The translations under genes were made by a program, and so were the position numbers. DNA of 49,948 nt from an uncultured Eubacteriales bacterium (GTDB taxonomy: Bacteria > Bacillota > Clostridia > Oscillospirales > Oscillospiraceae): assembly GCA_900317905.1 (NCBI GenBank), contig ONIN01000018.1, positions 1 to 49,948 on the forward strand, given 5' to 3'. The notes beneath the pieces were generated by a model. That model was not told where the DNA came from and ran no database searches. It saw only the letters and a list, made by a program, of their open reading frames with translations. Below, in pieces: positions 22,038 through 30,668 of the stretch. Every line of letters starts with the position of its first letter. Position 1 is the first letter of the stretch.

Positions 22038-24830
22038 ATGTCCGACCAGAAAAAGAATTTCAACGACACCATCAACCTGCCGAAGACCGACTTCCCCATG
22101 CGCGCCGGCCTCCCCAAGCGTGAGCCGGAGATGCTCAAGCGCTGGCAGGAGCTGGACATCTATAACGAGCACCTGAAGAAGAGCGAAGGCCTGCCCCGGT
22201 TCAACCTCCACGACGGCCCTCCCTTCTCCAACGGCGACATCCACATGGGCCATGCCCTGAACAAGGCCCTGAAGGACTTCATCAACCGCAGCTACATGAT
22301 GCGCGGCCGCCACGTCCCCTACATCCCCGGCTGGGACAACCACGGCATGCCCATCGAGAGCGCCATCATCAAGGAGCAGCGCCTCAACCACAAGGAAATG
22401 AGCGTCGCGGACTTCCGCAGCGCCTGCCGTGACTACGCCGAGCACTACATCCAGCGCCAGATGAACGGCTTCAAGCGCATGGGCGTCGTGGGCGACTGGG
22501 AGCATCCCTACCGCACCATGGATCCGGGCTTTGAGTCCGACGAGGTGCGCGTCTTCGGCCGCATGTACCGCAACGGCCACATCTACAAGGGCCTGAAGCC
22601 TGTCTACTGGTGCGTCCATGACGAGACCGCCCTGGCGGAGGCGGAGATCGAATATCACGACGATCCCTGCACCACCGCTTACGTCAAGTTCCCCATGTAC
22701 GACGACCTCGGGAAGCTCCCGAAGTTCGACAAGCCGGTCTCTTTCCTGATCTGGACCACCACCATCTGGACCCTGCCCGGCAACCTGGGCATCATGGTGG
22801 GCCCCAATGTGGATTATTCCTTCGTGGATACCGGCAGCGAGATCCTCATCGTCGCCACCGAGCTGATGGATCGCCTGATGCGGCTGGGCGGCGTGGAGAA
22901 CTACTCCGTCGTTCACACCTGCGTGGGCACCGATCTGGAATACATGCTGGCCAAGCACCCCTTCATGGACAAGACCAGCCTGCTGATGCTGGATGATGAA
23001 GTCACCGTCGAGGACGGCACCGGCCTGGTGCACACCGCTCCCGGCTTTGGTATGGTGGACTATCTCTGCGGCATGCGCTACAAGCTGGACATGGTCGTCC
23101 CCGTGGACGATCAGGGCCGCCACACCGAGTATGCGGGCAAGTACGCCGGCATGACCACCGATGAGTCCAACCCCGTCATCCTGGCGGATATGAAAGAAAA
23201 CGGCAGCCTCTTCGCCACCCTGGATGTGGTTCACGCCTATCCCCATTGCTGGCGCTGCAAGCAGCCGATCCTGTTCCGTGCCACTCCCCAGTGGTTCTGC
23301 TCCGTCGACAGCTTCAAGGAAGAGGCCGTCGCCGCCTGCGAGAATGTCCGCTGGCTGCCCGTCTGGGGCAAGGAGCGCATGGGCGCCATGATCCGCGAGC
23401 GCGCCGACTGGTGCATCAGCCGTCAGCGCCGCTGGGGCCTGCCCATCCCCGTGTTCTACTGCAAGGACTGCGGCAAGCCCGTCTGCACCGACGAGACCAC
23501 CGAGGCCGTTGCCCAGCTCTTCGAGAAGGAGGGCTCCAACGCCTGGTTTGACCGCGAGGCCGCGGATATCCTGCCGGAAGGCTTCACCTGCCCCCACTGC
23601 GGCGGCAAGCACTTCACCCAGGAGACCGACACCCTGGACGGTTGGTTCGACTCCGGTTCCACCCACTTCGCCGCCATGAAGCGCGACCAGGGCTTCTGGC
23701 CCAGCTCCATGTACATCGAGGGCGGCGACCAGTATCGCGGCTGGTTCCAGAGCTCCCTGCTGGTTGCGGTGGGCGCGCTGAACCAGGGCGCTCCCTATGA
23801 AGAGTGCCTCACCCACGGCTGGACCGTCGACGGCGAGGGCAAGGCCATGCACAAGTCCCTCGGCAACGGCATGGATCCCGACGAGATCATCCAGGAGTTC
23901 GGCGCCGACATGCTGCGCCTCTGGGCCGGCAGCGCGGACTATCACGTGGACGTGCGCTGCTCCAAGGACATCTTCAAGCAGCTGAGCCAGAACTATCTGA
24001 AGTTCCGCAACACGGCCCGCTACTGCCTGGGCAACCTCAACGGCTTCGATCCCAACACCGATATGGTGGCGCCGGAGAACATGCTGGAGCTGGATCGCTG
24101 GGCGGTCACCAAGCTCAACGCGCTGATCGAAAAGTGCGAGGCAGCCTATAAGGATTACGAGTTCCACGTGGTGAGCCACGCCATCAATGATTTCTGCGTA
24201 GTGGAGCTGTCCAGCTTCTATCTGGATATCATCAAGGACCGCCTCTACTGCGAAGGCAAGGACAGCCTGGAGCGCCGCAGCGCCCAGACCGCCCTGTACC
24301 TGATCCTGGACACCATGACCAAGGTCTTCGCCCCGATCCTCGCCTTCACCTGCGATGAGATCTGGCTGGCCATGCCCCACAAGGCGGAGGACGACGTCCG
24401 CAACGTGGTGCTCAACCAGATGAACAAGCCCTTCACGGACTACGCTCTGGATGCCGATACCATGGCCAAGTGGGATCGCATGGAGGCTCTGCGCGACGAT
24501 GTGAACGTGGCGCTGGAGCGTGCCCGTGCCGAAAAGCGCATCGGCAAGCCGCTGGAGGCCAGCGTGACCATCGAGACCGCCGACGAGGCGCTGAAGGCCG
24601 ACATGGAATCCATGAATCTGGCGGAGCTGATGATCGTCTCCAAGTGCGTGGTGGGCGACCTGCCCGTGGAGGACGCCGTGGTTGCCAACGGCACCGCTTA
24701 CCCGGAAGTGAAGATCGCCGTCCGCGAGGCCGCCGGCACCAAGTGCCCCCGCTGCTGGACAATCACCGAGGAAGCCGATCCCGAGACCGGTCTCTGCCCG
24801 CGCTGTGCGAAGGTTCTTGCCGAGGCGTAA
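22038..24830 (+). CDS. ileS: Isoleucyl-tRNA synthetase
   Basis: 930 residues, the normal length. The HIGH-type motif is HMGH in PFSNGDIHMGHAL (about 58-70), and the KMSKS-type loop is AMHKS in GKAMHKSLGNGMDP. The editing domain lies between them. The C-terminus has two zinc-binding pairs, CPRC (WTITEE) and CPRC (AKVLAEA). The enzyme charges tRNA-Ile with isoleucine. ATG 22038 follows AAGGAG; upstream in-frame starts would cover the terminator. It precedes lspA and rluD as in Bacillus. Confidence 0.97.
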   Translation: MSDQKKNFNDTINLPKTDFPMRAGLPKREPEMLKRWQELDIYNEHLKKSEGLPRFNLHDGPPFSNGDIHMGHALNKALKDFINRSYMMRGRHVPYIPGWDNHGMPIESAIIKEQRLNHKEMSVADFRSACRDYAEHYIQRQMNGFKRMGVVGDWEHPYRTMDPGFESDEVRVFGRMYRNGHIYKGLKPVYWCVHDETALAEAEIEYHDDPCTTAYVKFPMYDDLGKLPKFDKPVSFLIWTTTIWTLPGNLGIMVGPNVDYSFVDTGSEILIVATELMDRLMRLGGVENYSVVHTCVGTDLEYMLAKHPFMDKTSLLMLDDEVTVEDGTGLVHTAPGFGMVDYLCGMRYKLDMVVPVDDQGRHTEYAGKYAGMTTDESNPVILADMKENGSLFATLDVVHAYPHCWRCKQPILFRATPQWFCSVDSFKEEAVAACENVRWLPVWGKERMGAMIRERADWCISRQRRWGLPIPVFYCKDCGKPVCTDETTEAVAQLFEKEGSNAWFDREAADILPEGFTCPHCGGKHFTQETDTLDGWFDSGSTHFAAMKRDQGFWPSSMYIEGGDQYRGWFQSSLLVAVGALNQGAPYEECLTHGWTVDGEGKAMHKSLGNGMDPDEIIQEFGADMLRLWAGSADYHVDVRCSKDIFKQLSQNYLKFRNTARYCLGNLNGFDPNTDMVAPENMLELDRWAVTKLNALIEKCEAAYKDYEFHVVSHAINDFCVVELSSFYLDIIKDRLYCEGKDSLERRSAQTALYLILDTMTKVFAPILAFTCDEIWLAMPHKAEDDVRNVVLNQMNKPFTDYALDADTMAKWDRMEALRDDVNVALERARAEKRIGKPLEASVTIETADEALKADMESMNLAELMIVSKCVVGDLPVEDAVVANGTAYPEVKIAVREAAGTKCPRCWTITEEADPETGLCPRCAKVLAEA

Positions 24831-24871
24831 TCGCCAATTTCCCGAAACCAACGTAATGTGAGGAATGCCCT

Positions 24872-25810
24872 ATGTTATTTGCCATAGCGGTCATTGTGCT
24901 CCTGATCCTGGATCAGGCGCTGAAATATTGGGTCACCCTGAGTATCCCCCTCAATGAGGGGGTCAAGGGGTTCATCCCCGGCGTTTTGGAGCTGCGCAAC
25001 ATCCACAATACCGGCGCGGCCTTCAGCATTCTCTCCAGCGCGTCCCGCTGGCTGTTCGTGGTGCTGGCCGTGGCGGTCACAGTGATCATCATCATCGCCG
25101 TGCGCAAGCAGTGGGTGCGGGGCAGGTTCGGACGCTGGATGGCCATTTTGATGCTGGCCGGCGTCCTGGGCAACTGCCTGGACCGTCTGCTGAGCGGCTA
25201 TGTGGTGGACATGTTCCAGTTTGTGTTCTGGCCCAGTTTCCCGGTGTTCAACATCGCGGACATCTGCCTCGTGGTGGGCGCCATCGGCTTCTGCCTCCAT
25301 CTGTTCCTCTACCGGGAGCCGAAGGAGCAGAAGGACGCCAAGCCGCAGAAGGCGGAGAAGGTCAAGCCTGCCCCGAAGCCGAAGGCGGAGCCGGAGATCC
25401 CGCCGGAGACCGTCATCGCCCCGGAGAAGGACGAGGCCTTCGCCAAGGCGCTGGACGAGCCTGCCATCGACGAGCTGCCCACCAAAAAGGTGGACACGAA
25501 GAAGATCCAGAAGCAGCCTGCCAAGCCCGCCAAAGAGGTCAAGCCCGTTCCGGAGCCGAAGAGCGCGAAAAAAGCGGACCCCGAGGATCCCTTCGCCGCC
25601 TGGAACAATGCTCTGGAAACGCTGGAGACCCAGCAGCAGGCCCAGCAGGCGGAAGCTGCCGAGGCCCAGGTGGACGTTCCGGTGAAGAAGCCGACTCCGA
25701 AGCCGAAACCGGCGGCCGCCGAGCAGCCGAAGCCGGAGAAGCCCGCCCCCGCAGAGGACGATTTCAGCTTCACGCTGGAGGACATTTTGAAGGAATATTC
25801 CGGGAAATGA
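24872..25810 (+). CDS. lspA: Lipoprotein signal peptidase LspA with long C-terminal extension
   Basis: 312 residues, twice the usual size. Residues 1-148 are a normal LspA with four membrane helices and the conserved blocks LDQALKYW, NTGAAFSIL, LGNCLDRLLSGYVVDM and FPVFNIADICLVVG, with the paired catalytic aspartates in the last two. It removes signal peptides from prolipoproteins. Residues about 149-312 are a cytoplasmic, Lys/Pro/Glu/Ala-rich tail ending in FSFTLEDILKEYSGK. The tail is in frame without a stop and keeps the local codon style, so it is probably real. Its role is unknown. The stop overlaps the rluD start. Confidence 0.92.
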   Translation: MLFAIAVIVLLILDQALKYWVTLSIPLNEGVKGFIPGVLELRNIHNTGAAFSILSSASRWLFVVLAVAVTVIIIIAVRKQWVRGRFGRWMAILMLAGVLGNCLDRLLSGYVVDMFQFVFWPSFPVFNIADICLVVGAIGFCLHLFLYREPKEQKDAKPQKAEKVKPAPKPKAEPEIPPETVIAPEKDEAFAKALDEPAIDELPTKKVDTKKIQKQPAKPAKEVKPVPEPKSAKKADPEDPFAAWNNALETLETQQQAQQAEAAEAQVDVPVKKPTPKPKPAAAEQPKPEKPAPAEDDFSFTLEDILKEYSGK

Positions 25811-26721
25811 ACGAAATCTTGATCCAATCACAGGAGAGCGCCGAGCGAATCGACGCTCTCCTTGCGCGCTCTGTGGAGGGGCTGACCCGCAGCGCCGCCC
25901 AGCGCCTGCTGGAGCAGGGGCGGGTGACGAAAGACGGCCTCCCTATTAAGAAAAACTACAAGACTGTACCGGGGGAGACCTATCTGGTCTCTCTGCCGGA
26001 GCCGGAGAACTCAGAGCTGGCGCCCCAGGATCTCAGGCTGGACGTGGTCTATGAGGACGATGATCTGATCGTGGTGAACAAGCCCAGAGGCATGGTGGTG
26101 CATCCGGCCCCCGGACATCCGGATGGCACGCTGGTGAACGCCCTTTTGTACCACTGCGGAGACAGCCTCTCCGGCGTGGGGGGCGAGCGGCGGCCGGGCA
26201 TCGTCCATCGGATCGACAAGGACACCTCCGGTCTCATCATCGCGGCGAAAAACGATTTCGCCCATCTGGCCCTCTCGGCGCAGCTCAGCGACCACAGCCT
26301 CGCCAGAACCTATGAGGCCGTGGTGCACGGCCGCTTCAAGGAGGACAGCGGCACCGTGGACGCCCCCATCGGACGGCACCCCACCGACCGAAAGCGCATG
26401 GCGGTGACCCAAAAGAACAGCCGCAGCGCTGTCACCCATTGGCAGGTGCTGGCCCGTTACCCGGCCCACACCCATATCCGGTGTGATCTGGAGACCGGCC
26501 GCACCCACCAGATCCGTGTGCATATGGCCCACATCGGTCACCCGCTGCTGGGGGATCTGGTCTACGGCCACAAGAAACCGGAAAAGGGGCTGGAGGGTCA
26601 GTGCCTCCACGCGAGACGGCTGCGGTTTCTGCATCCGAGAACGGGCGAGCCCGTGGAGCTGGAATGCCCCCTGCCGGACTGGTTTCTGGAGATCCTTTCG
26701 AAACTCGGCCCCGAAGAATAA
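25807..26721 (+). CDS. rluD: RluA/RluD family 23S rRNA pseudouridine synthase
   Basis: 304 residues. An N-terminal S4 RNA-binding domain (about 13-75) and the catalytic domain, with HRIDKDTSGLIIAAKN holding the catalytic Asp. GRTHQIRVHMAHIGHPLLGD is the other family signature. It isomerizes uridines in rRNA. ATG 25807 overlaps the lspA stop (ATGA), so translation is coupled. This is the standard place for rluD/ylyB after lspA. The exact target uridine cannot be read from sequence. Confidence 0.93.
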   Translation: MNEILIQSQESAERIDALLARSVEGLTRSAAQRLLEQGRVTKDGLPIKKNYKTVPGETYLVSLPEPENSELAPQDLRLDVVYEDDDLIVVNKPRGMVVHPAPGHPDGTLVNALLYHCGDSLSGVGGERRPGIVHRIDKDTSGLIIAAKNDFAHLALSAQLSDHSLARTYEAVVHGRFKEDSGTVDAPIGRHPTDRKRMAVTQKNSRSAVTHWQVLARYPAHTHIRCDLETGRTHQIRVHMAHIGHPLLGDLVYGHKKPEKGLEGQCLHARRLRFLHPRTGEPVELECPLPDWFLEILSKLGPEE

Positions 26722-26727
26722 AAAACG

Positions 26728-26757
26728 CCCCATCTGGCATGGAACAGATGGGGTTTT
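26728..26757. terminator. Terminator between rluD and the acyltransferase
   Basis: CCCCATCTG (26728-26736) pairs with CAGATGGGG (26745-26753), followed by TTTT. It serves rluD and possibly the convergent acyltransferase gene. Confidence 0.85.
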
Positions 26758-26768
26758 GCTATGCTGTT

Positions 26769-28550
26769 TTAAGGCGTCTGTTCCGCTTCCGGAACCGCGG
26801 CGCCGATGGCCTCGGAGATCAGCTTGGCGTAAGCCTGCTGACCCTCTTCCACCAGATGGATGCCGTCGGAGTAGAACCAGTCCTCGTGGCCTGGGGCACT
26901 GAGATCCCACTCGATCAGATGGACGTTGGGATTGTCCCTGGCGATGGCGCGGATGGGCTCGTTGGAGAGCTCCTGCCACCAGAGGTTTTCCCCGTAGGCG
27001 GTGACCCAGTAGATCTGCCGCTCCTGACCCAGCCGATTGATGACGGCCTGGCCCTGATCATAGTCAAAATAGCCGTTGGTGCCAAGCGCCAGCACCACCG
27101 TGGTGCCCAGCTGACCGTTGGCCTCCAGGGCGTCGATCACATCGATGGCGTCCCAGACCTGCCGGTTGGTCATGGCGTCCACCACGCAGCCGGGCATGGC
27201 CTCCTGCAGCGCGGGCAGAGCTCCCAGCATGACGCTGTCGCCGATCATGGTGACGGTGTTCGCCGCCACCGGTGTCCCGGTCTCGGCCGGGGCTTCCGGT
27301 GCAGGCTCGGCGGTGGGAATTGCGCGCTCAATCTGGGCGCGGTTTTGGTTCAGTTCCTGTTCCAGCAGCGCCGCGTCCACGCTTCCGGCGGGGGCCTGGA
27401 TGGTGACGTATCCGGCGAGACACACCACTGCCAGCGTGATCCAAAGCGCCGGGCGGGTGAATCTTGAGCGGGCCTTCCACCCCGGCCGCGGCGCCCACGC
27501 GGCGGGCGCAGCCAGCAGGTGGATGACAGCTGCGAGAGAAAGCATCAACGCCGCTTCGATCAGCGCCAGCAGCGCCGGATCTTCCACCGGCTTCCACCGC
27601 TGCACCAGCGACAGAACCGGGAACATGACCAGATAGATCTCATAGCTCCGCTGCCCCAGCCAGGAGAGGGGCCCCCAGTCCAGCCAGCGCCCGAAGGGCA
27701 GACGGCTGTCGGAGCAGAGGGCGATGGTGCCGGCAAACAGCAGGGCGGAGAGGGGGATCAGCGCGTAATAACTGATGGCGCTCCGGTCGCTGGCCAGCGC
27801 CACCACCGCCAGCAGCAATGGCATGCAGATGCCGAACAGCGTCCAGCCGTCGCTTTCCAGCAGCGGCCTGCGCCTTGGCAGATCCAGAAAACCCAGCGCC
27901 GAGCCGATCAGCAGCGCGTGGACCCGGGTGTCAGTGCCGTAATAGACTCTGGAAGGGTCGTCCCCCGGCTGGTAGAGGATGATCATTTCGAGAACGGAAA
28001 TTGCCGCGAGTCCGAACAGCACCGCGATGCTGTCCAGCTCCCGTCCTTTTCGCTTCCCGGCGAAATAGATCAGATACAGCAGCGGCCAGACCAGATAATA
28101 CTGCATCTCCACTGCCAGCGACCAGATGTGGGTGAAGGGGGAAGCGTTGGTGATCCTGGAGAAATAGGAGGCGTTCACGGCGATCTGCCGCCAGTTCTGA
28201 TAGCCCAGCAGAACGCTCAGCACCTCCTGCTGCAGTCCCCGCAGCAGCTCCGGGAACCAGAGATACATGGCCAGCAGCGTGCCGCCAACGGTCAGCAGCA
28301 GGGCGGGGTAGATCCTTCGGATCCGTCTCAAATAAAACTGCCCGAACTTAAAGCCGCCCTTTTCCTCCGCCCGCATGGCCGTCACCGCCAGCAGGTATCC
28401 GGACAGCACGAAAAACAGCGTCACGCCCAAATACCCGCCGCGAACCGTGGCGGGGAACATATGATAGAGCACGATCACGGTGATGGCGATGGCCCGCAGC
28501 CCGTCCAGCCCCGCGATCCGCCCCGATTGTTTCAGGCTGATCTGTTCCAT
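26769..28550 (-). CDS. Acyltransferase 3 with C-terminal SGNH-like domain (OatA-like)
   Basis: 593 residues. An N-terminal acyltransferase_3 domain (about 10-370) with some ten membrane helices, beginning RIAGLDGLRAIAITVIVLYH with the catalytic His. An extracytoplasmic C-terminal domain (about 420-590) has GDSVMLGALPA (Ser nucleophile) and DGIHL (Asp/His), the SGNH hydrolase triad. This is the OatA layout, in which an acetyl group is carried across the membrane and put on a cell-wall or surface sugar. The target is unknown. ATG 28550 lies behind a promoter at 28590-28618. Monocistronic, divergent from rex. Confidence 0.88.
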   Translation of the reverse strand: MEQISLKQSGRIAGLDGLRAIAITVIVLYHMFPATVRGGYLGVTLFFVLSGYLLAVTAMRAEEKGGFKFGQFYLRRIRRIYPALLLTVGGTLLAMYLWFPELLRGLQQEVLSVLLGYQNWRQIAVNASYFSRITNASPFTHIWSLAVEMQYYLVWPLLYLIYFAGKRKGRELDSIAVLFGLAAISVLEMIILYQPGDDPSRVYYGTDTRVHALLIGSALGFLDLPRRRPLLESDGWTLFGICMPLLLAVVALASDRSAISYYALIPLSALLFAGTIALCSDSRLPFGRWLDWGPLSWLGQRSYEIYLVMFPVLSLVQRWKPVEDPALLALIEAALMLSLAAVIHLLAAPAAWAPRPGWKARSRFTRPALWITLAVVCLAGYVTIQAPAGSVDAALLEQELNQNRAQIERAIPTAEPAPEAPAETGTPVAANTVTMIGDSVMLGALPALQEAMPGCVVDAMTNRQVWDAIDVIDALEANGQLGTTVVLALGTNGYFDYDQGQAVINRLGQERQIYWVTAYGENLWWQELSNEPIRAIARDNPNVHLIEWDLSAPGHEDWFYSDGIHLVEEGQQAYAKLISEAIGAAVPEAEQTP

Positions 28551-28589
28551 GAATCGAATCCTTTTCGTAGATATGAGATCTAGGATATT

Positions 28590-28618
28590 ATGTTACCCTC
28601 TTTTGCGGAAAATGTCAA
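28590..28618 (-). promoter_or_regulatory. Promoter of the acyltransferase gene
   Basis: On the minus strand TTGACA (28618-28613), a 17-bp spacer and TAACAT (28595-28590). It lies 40 bases before the start codon. Confidence 0.6.
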
Positions 28619-28732
28619 TCCTTCCGGGCAATACATCCTTAGCGGAATATTGCGGCCAAAAAATCAACAGAATTGGAAATATTTGTGGTTAACAATCCTG
28701 TAAAAAAAGTCACAAAGTTGGCCGAAACTCTC

Positions 28733-28761
28733 TTGAATCGACCTATAAACTATGTTATAAT
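28733..28761 (+). promoter_or_regulatory. rex promoter
   Basis: TTGAAT (28733-28738), a 17-bp spacer and a perfect TATAAT (28756-28761). No convincing Rex operator (TTGTTAA-N4-TTAACAA) was found; TTGTGGTTAACAA at 28684-28696 is too short. Confidence 0.75.
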
Positions 28762-28843
28762 ATGTTAATTTTGATGGAAATACCGCATTTTTCCTGCGAA
28801 AAACTTGTTGTAAGGCTGCTTTTTGCGGCCGTAGGAGGCTACC

Positions 28844-29518
28844 GTGAAACGCATTAAAGTATCGAACAACGTCATCCGAAGAATGCCCCGCTATCTGCGC
28901 AAGCTGGACGATCTCAGCGCTGCCGGCGTGGAGCGCATCTCTTCCGGCGAGCTGGGCCGGCAGATGGGCCTGACCCCCTCTCAGATCCGTCAGGACTTCA
29001 GCTGCTTCGGTGAGTTTGGCCAGCAGGGCTACGGCTACAACGTCGTGGCGCTCCGGGGCGAAATCGCCAAGATCCTGGGCATGGACCGGAACTATACCGC
29101 CGTTCTGGTGGGCACCGGCAACATCGGCCGCGCCCTGGTGGAGAATTTCAGCTTCGAGGAATATGGCTACACCCTGAAGGCCGCATTCGACATCAATCCT
29201 GAGGTGGTCGGCAAGCGCTTCCGCGACATTCAGGTTTATGATTTCAACAACCTCTCCAGCGTCCTCACCGAGCTCAAGCCCGACGTGGCGGTGCTCTGCG
29301 TGCCGAAGAGCATGGCCAACTCCGTCGCCAAGGAGATCGTGGCCAGCGGCGTGCGCGCCATCTGGAACTTCACCAACACGGAGCTCCAGCTGGAGGACAA
29401 CGATATTGTGATCGAGAACATCCACTTCTCCGACAGCCTGCTGGCGCTGGGCTACTACCTCTCCGAGAGTCTGGACGAGGCCGAGGCCCGTGCCGCCAGA
29501 GCGAGAAGGGATTCCTGA
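28844..29518 (+). CDS. rex: Redox-sensing transcriptional repressor Rex
   Basis: 224 residues. An N-terminal winged helix (MPRYLRKLDDLSAAGVERIS, then LGRQMGLTPSQIRQDFSCFG) and a Rossmann domain with GTGNIGRAL (about 90-98) that reads the NADH/NAD ratio. Rex represses fermentation and respiration genes when NAD is high. The start is GTG 28844 after TAGGAGG. Its usual Clostridia partners are absent; an SLH protein follows after 7 bases. Confidence 0.95.
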   Translation: MKRIKVSNNVIRRMPRYLRKLDDLSAAGVERISSGELGRQMGLTPSQIRQDFSCFGEFGQQGYGYNVVALRGEIAKILGMDRNYTAVLVGTGNIGRALVENFSFEEYGYTLKAAFDINPEVVGKRFRDIQVYDFNNLSSVLTELKPDVAVLCVPKSMANSVAKEIVASGVRAIWNFTNTELQLEDNDIVIENIHFSDSLLALGYYLSESLDEAEARAARARRDS

Positions 29519-29525
29519 CCGAACT

Positions 29526-30572
29526 ATGTTGAGGCGATGTCTGGCGCTGCTGTGCGCGATGCTGCTGTTGGGGAGCCTGAGCGCTGCCCTTGCGGCCAAC
29601 GCGGGCAGTGCCGCCGATCCGCTTTTGAGCCAGAGCTACGCCGACAGCTGGGCCCAGCGGTTCCTGCAGGCGCAGGAAGAACTGCTGCGGCAAAGACTGC
29701 TTGGCGTGGGCACCGACCGGCAGCGAGAGCTGTGGATGCTGTCTGTCAGCAGCGGTGAGAAGGCCGTGCGGCTGGAGACTCTGCCCGCCGGCGCCACCGT
29801 CGCCCTCCGTGAGGGGGACAGCTTCACCCTGCTTACCGGCGCTGCCAACGTTCAGGTGCAGAGCGGCACCCTGGTGGACGTCACTCACGGACGGGAGGTC
29901 TACTCCGGCAGCCTGACCGCGGGGAATCAATACATCTGCTGCGAGGTCCTGTCTGCGGTTTTGACCGTGACGCAGGAGAGCCTGTTCCGGTTTTCTGGCG
30001 GGCCTGCGATCTCCAAATTCGGGGACAGCAGCGCCGCCGCCTGGTATGGCAGCGCGGTGGATTATGCCTCTCTGCGGGGCCTCATGAGTGGCACCGGCGC
30101 CACCACCTTCGAGCCCTCCAGGACCGTGACCCGGGCCATGTTCGTCACCATCCTTGGCCGCATGGCGGGAGTCGATGCGGGCCAGTACCCCGGCGTCAGC
30201 TTCCGGGATGTGGAGGCCGGCAGCTGGTATGCGCCCTATGTGGAATGGGGCGTCAAAAAGGGCATCGTTACCGGCATGGGGGATGGGAGCTTTGCTCCGT
30301 CCAGCTCCGTCACCAGAGAGCAGATGGCCGCGCTGATCGCCCGCTACGCCTCGGCCTACGCGATCGAGCTTCCCAGCGCCGCCAGCGCGCCGAGAGCATT
30401 TGCCGATGCCGCGTCGATCTCCGGCTGGGCGGCGGACAGCGTGGAACTCATGCGCCGGACCGGTCTGATCACCGGCGACGAGTACAGCCGCTTCCACCCG
30501 CAAAACGGCGCCACCCGGGCAGAGGCCGCCACGGTCTTCCGCCGGCTGGACGCCACCCTTCAGATTTTGTAA
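29526..30572 (+). CDS. SLH-domain surface protein
   Basis: 348 residues. A signal peptide (about 1-24, LALLCAMLLLGSLSAALA), a beta-rich region of unknown function (about 60-155), then three SLH repeats: about 160-220 (FEPSRTVTRAMFVTILGRM), 225-280 (GDGSFAPSSSVTREQMAALI) and 290-345 (FHPQNGATRAEAATVFRRL). SLH repeats bind pyruvylated cell-wall polymers and hold the protein on the surface. It sits 7 bases after rex without a strong ribosome site, so may be co-transcribed. A terminator follows. Confidence 0.88.
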   Translation: MLRRCLALLCAMLLLGSLSAALAANAGSAADPLLSQSYADSWAQRFLQAQEELLRQRLLGVGTDRQRELWMLSVSSGEKAVRLETLPAGATVALREGDSFTLLTGAANVQVQSGTLVDVTHGREVYSGSLTAGNQYICCEVLSAVLTVTQESLFRFSGGPAISKFGDSSAAAWYGSAVDYASLRGLMSGTGATTFEPSRTVTRAMFVTILGRMAGVDAGQYPGVSFRDVEAGSWYAPYVEWGVKKGIVTGMGDGSFAPSSSVTREQMAALIARYASAYAIELPSAASAPRAFADAASISGWAADSVELMRRTGLITGDEYSRFHPQNGATRAEAATVFRRLDATLQIL

Positions 30573-30575
30573 ACC

Positions 30576-30608
30576 ATCGGACGCGCTGAAAAGGTGCGTC
30601 CGATTTTG
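30576..30608 (+). terminator. Terminator after the SLH gene
   Basis: ATCGGACGC (30576-30584) pairs with GCGTCCGAT (30596-30604), followed by TTTGATT. Confidence 0.8.
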
Positions 30609-30668
30609 ATTGCATATCCAATCGATTTGTGATAGTGTGAAACCGTATCTTTCCAAGCGAGGTGCCCT

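Noticed and set aside
22017-24851. A 944-residue open frame antisense to ileS, with similar long antisense frames over pnp and the GH2 gene
   Set aside because: High-GC codon bias opens the opposite strand; the products are low-complexity (G/V/H/L/A-rich), lack ribosome sites and match no family.
28684-28696. Rex operator upstream of rex
   Set aside because: TTGTGGTTAACAA is shorter than the 18-bp Rex consensus and lies upstream of the -35.
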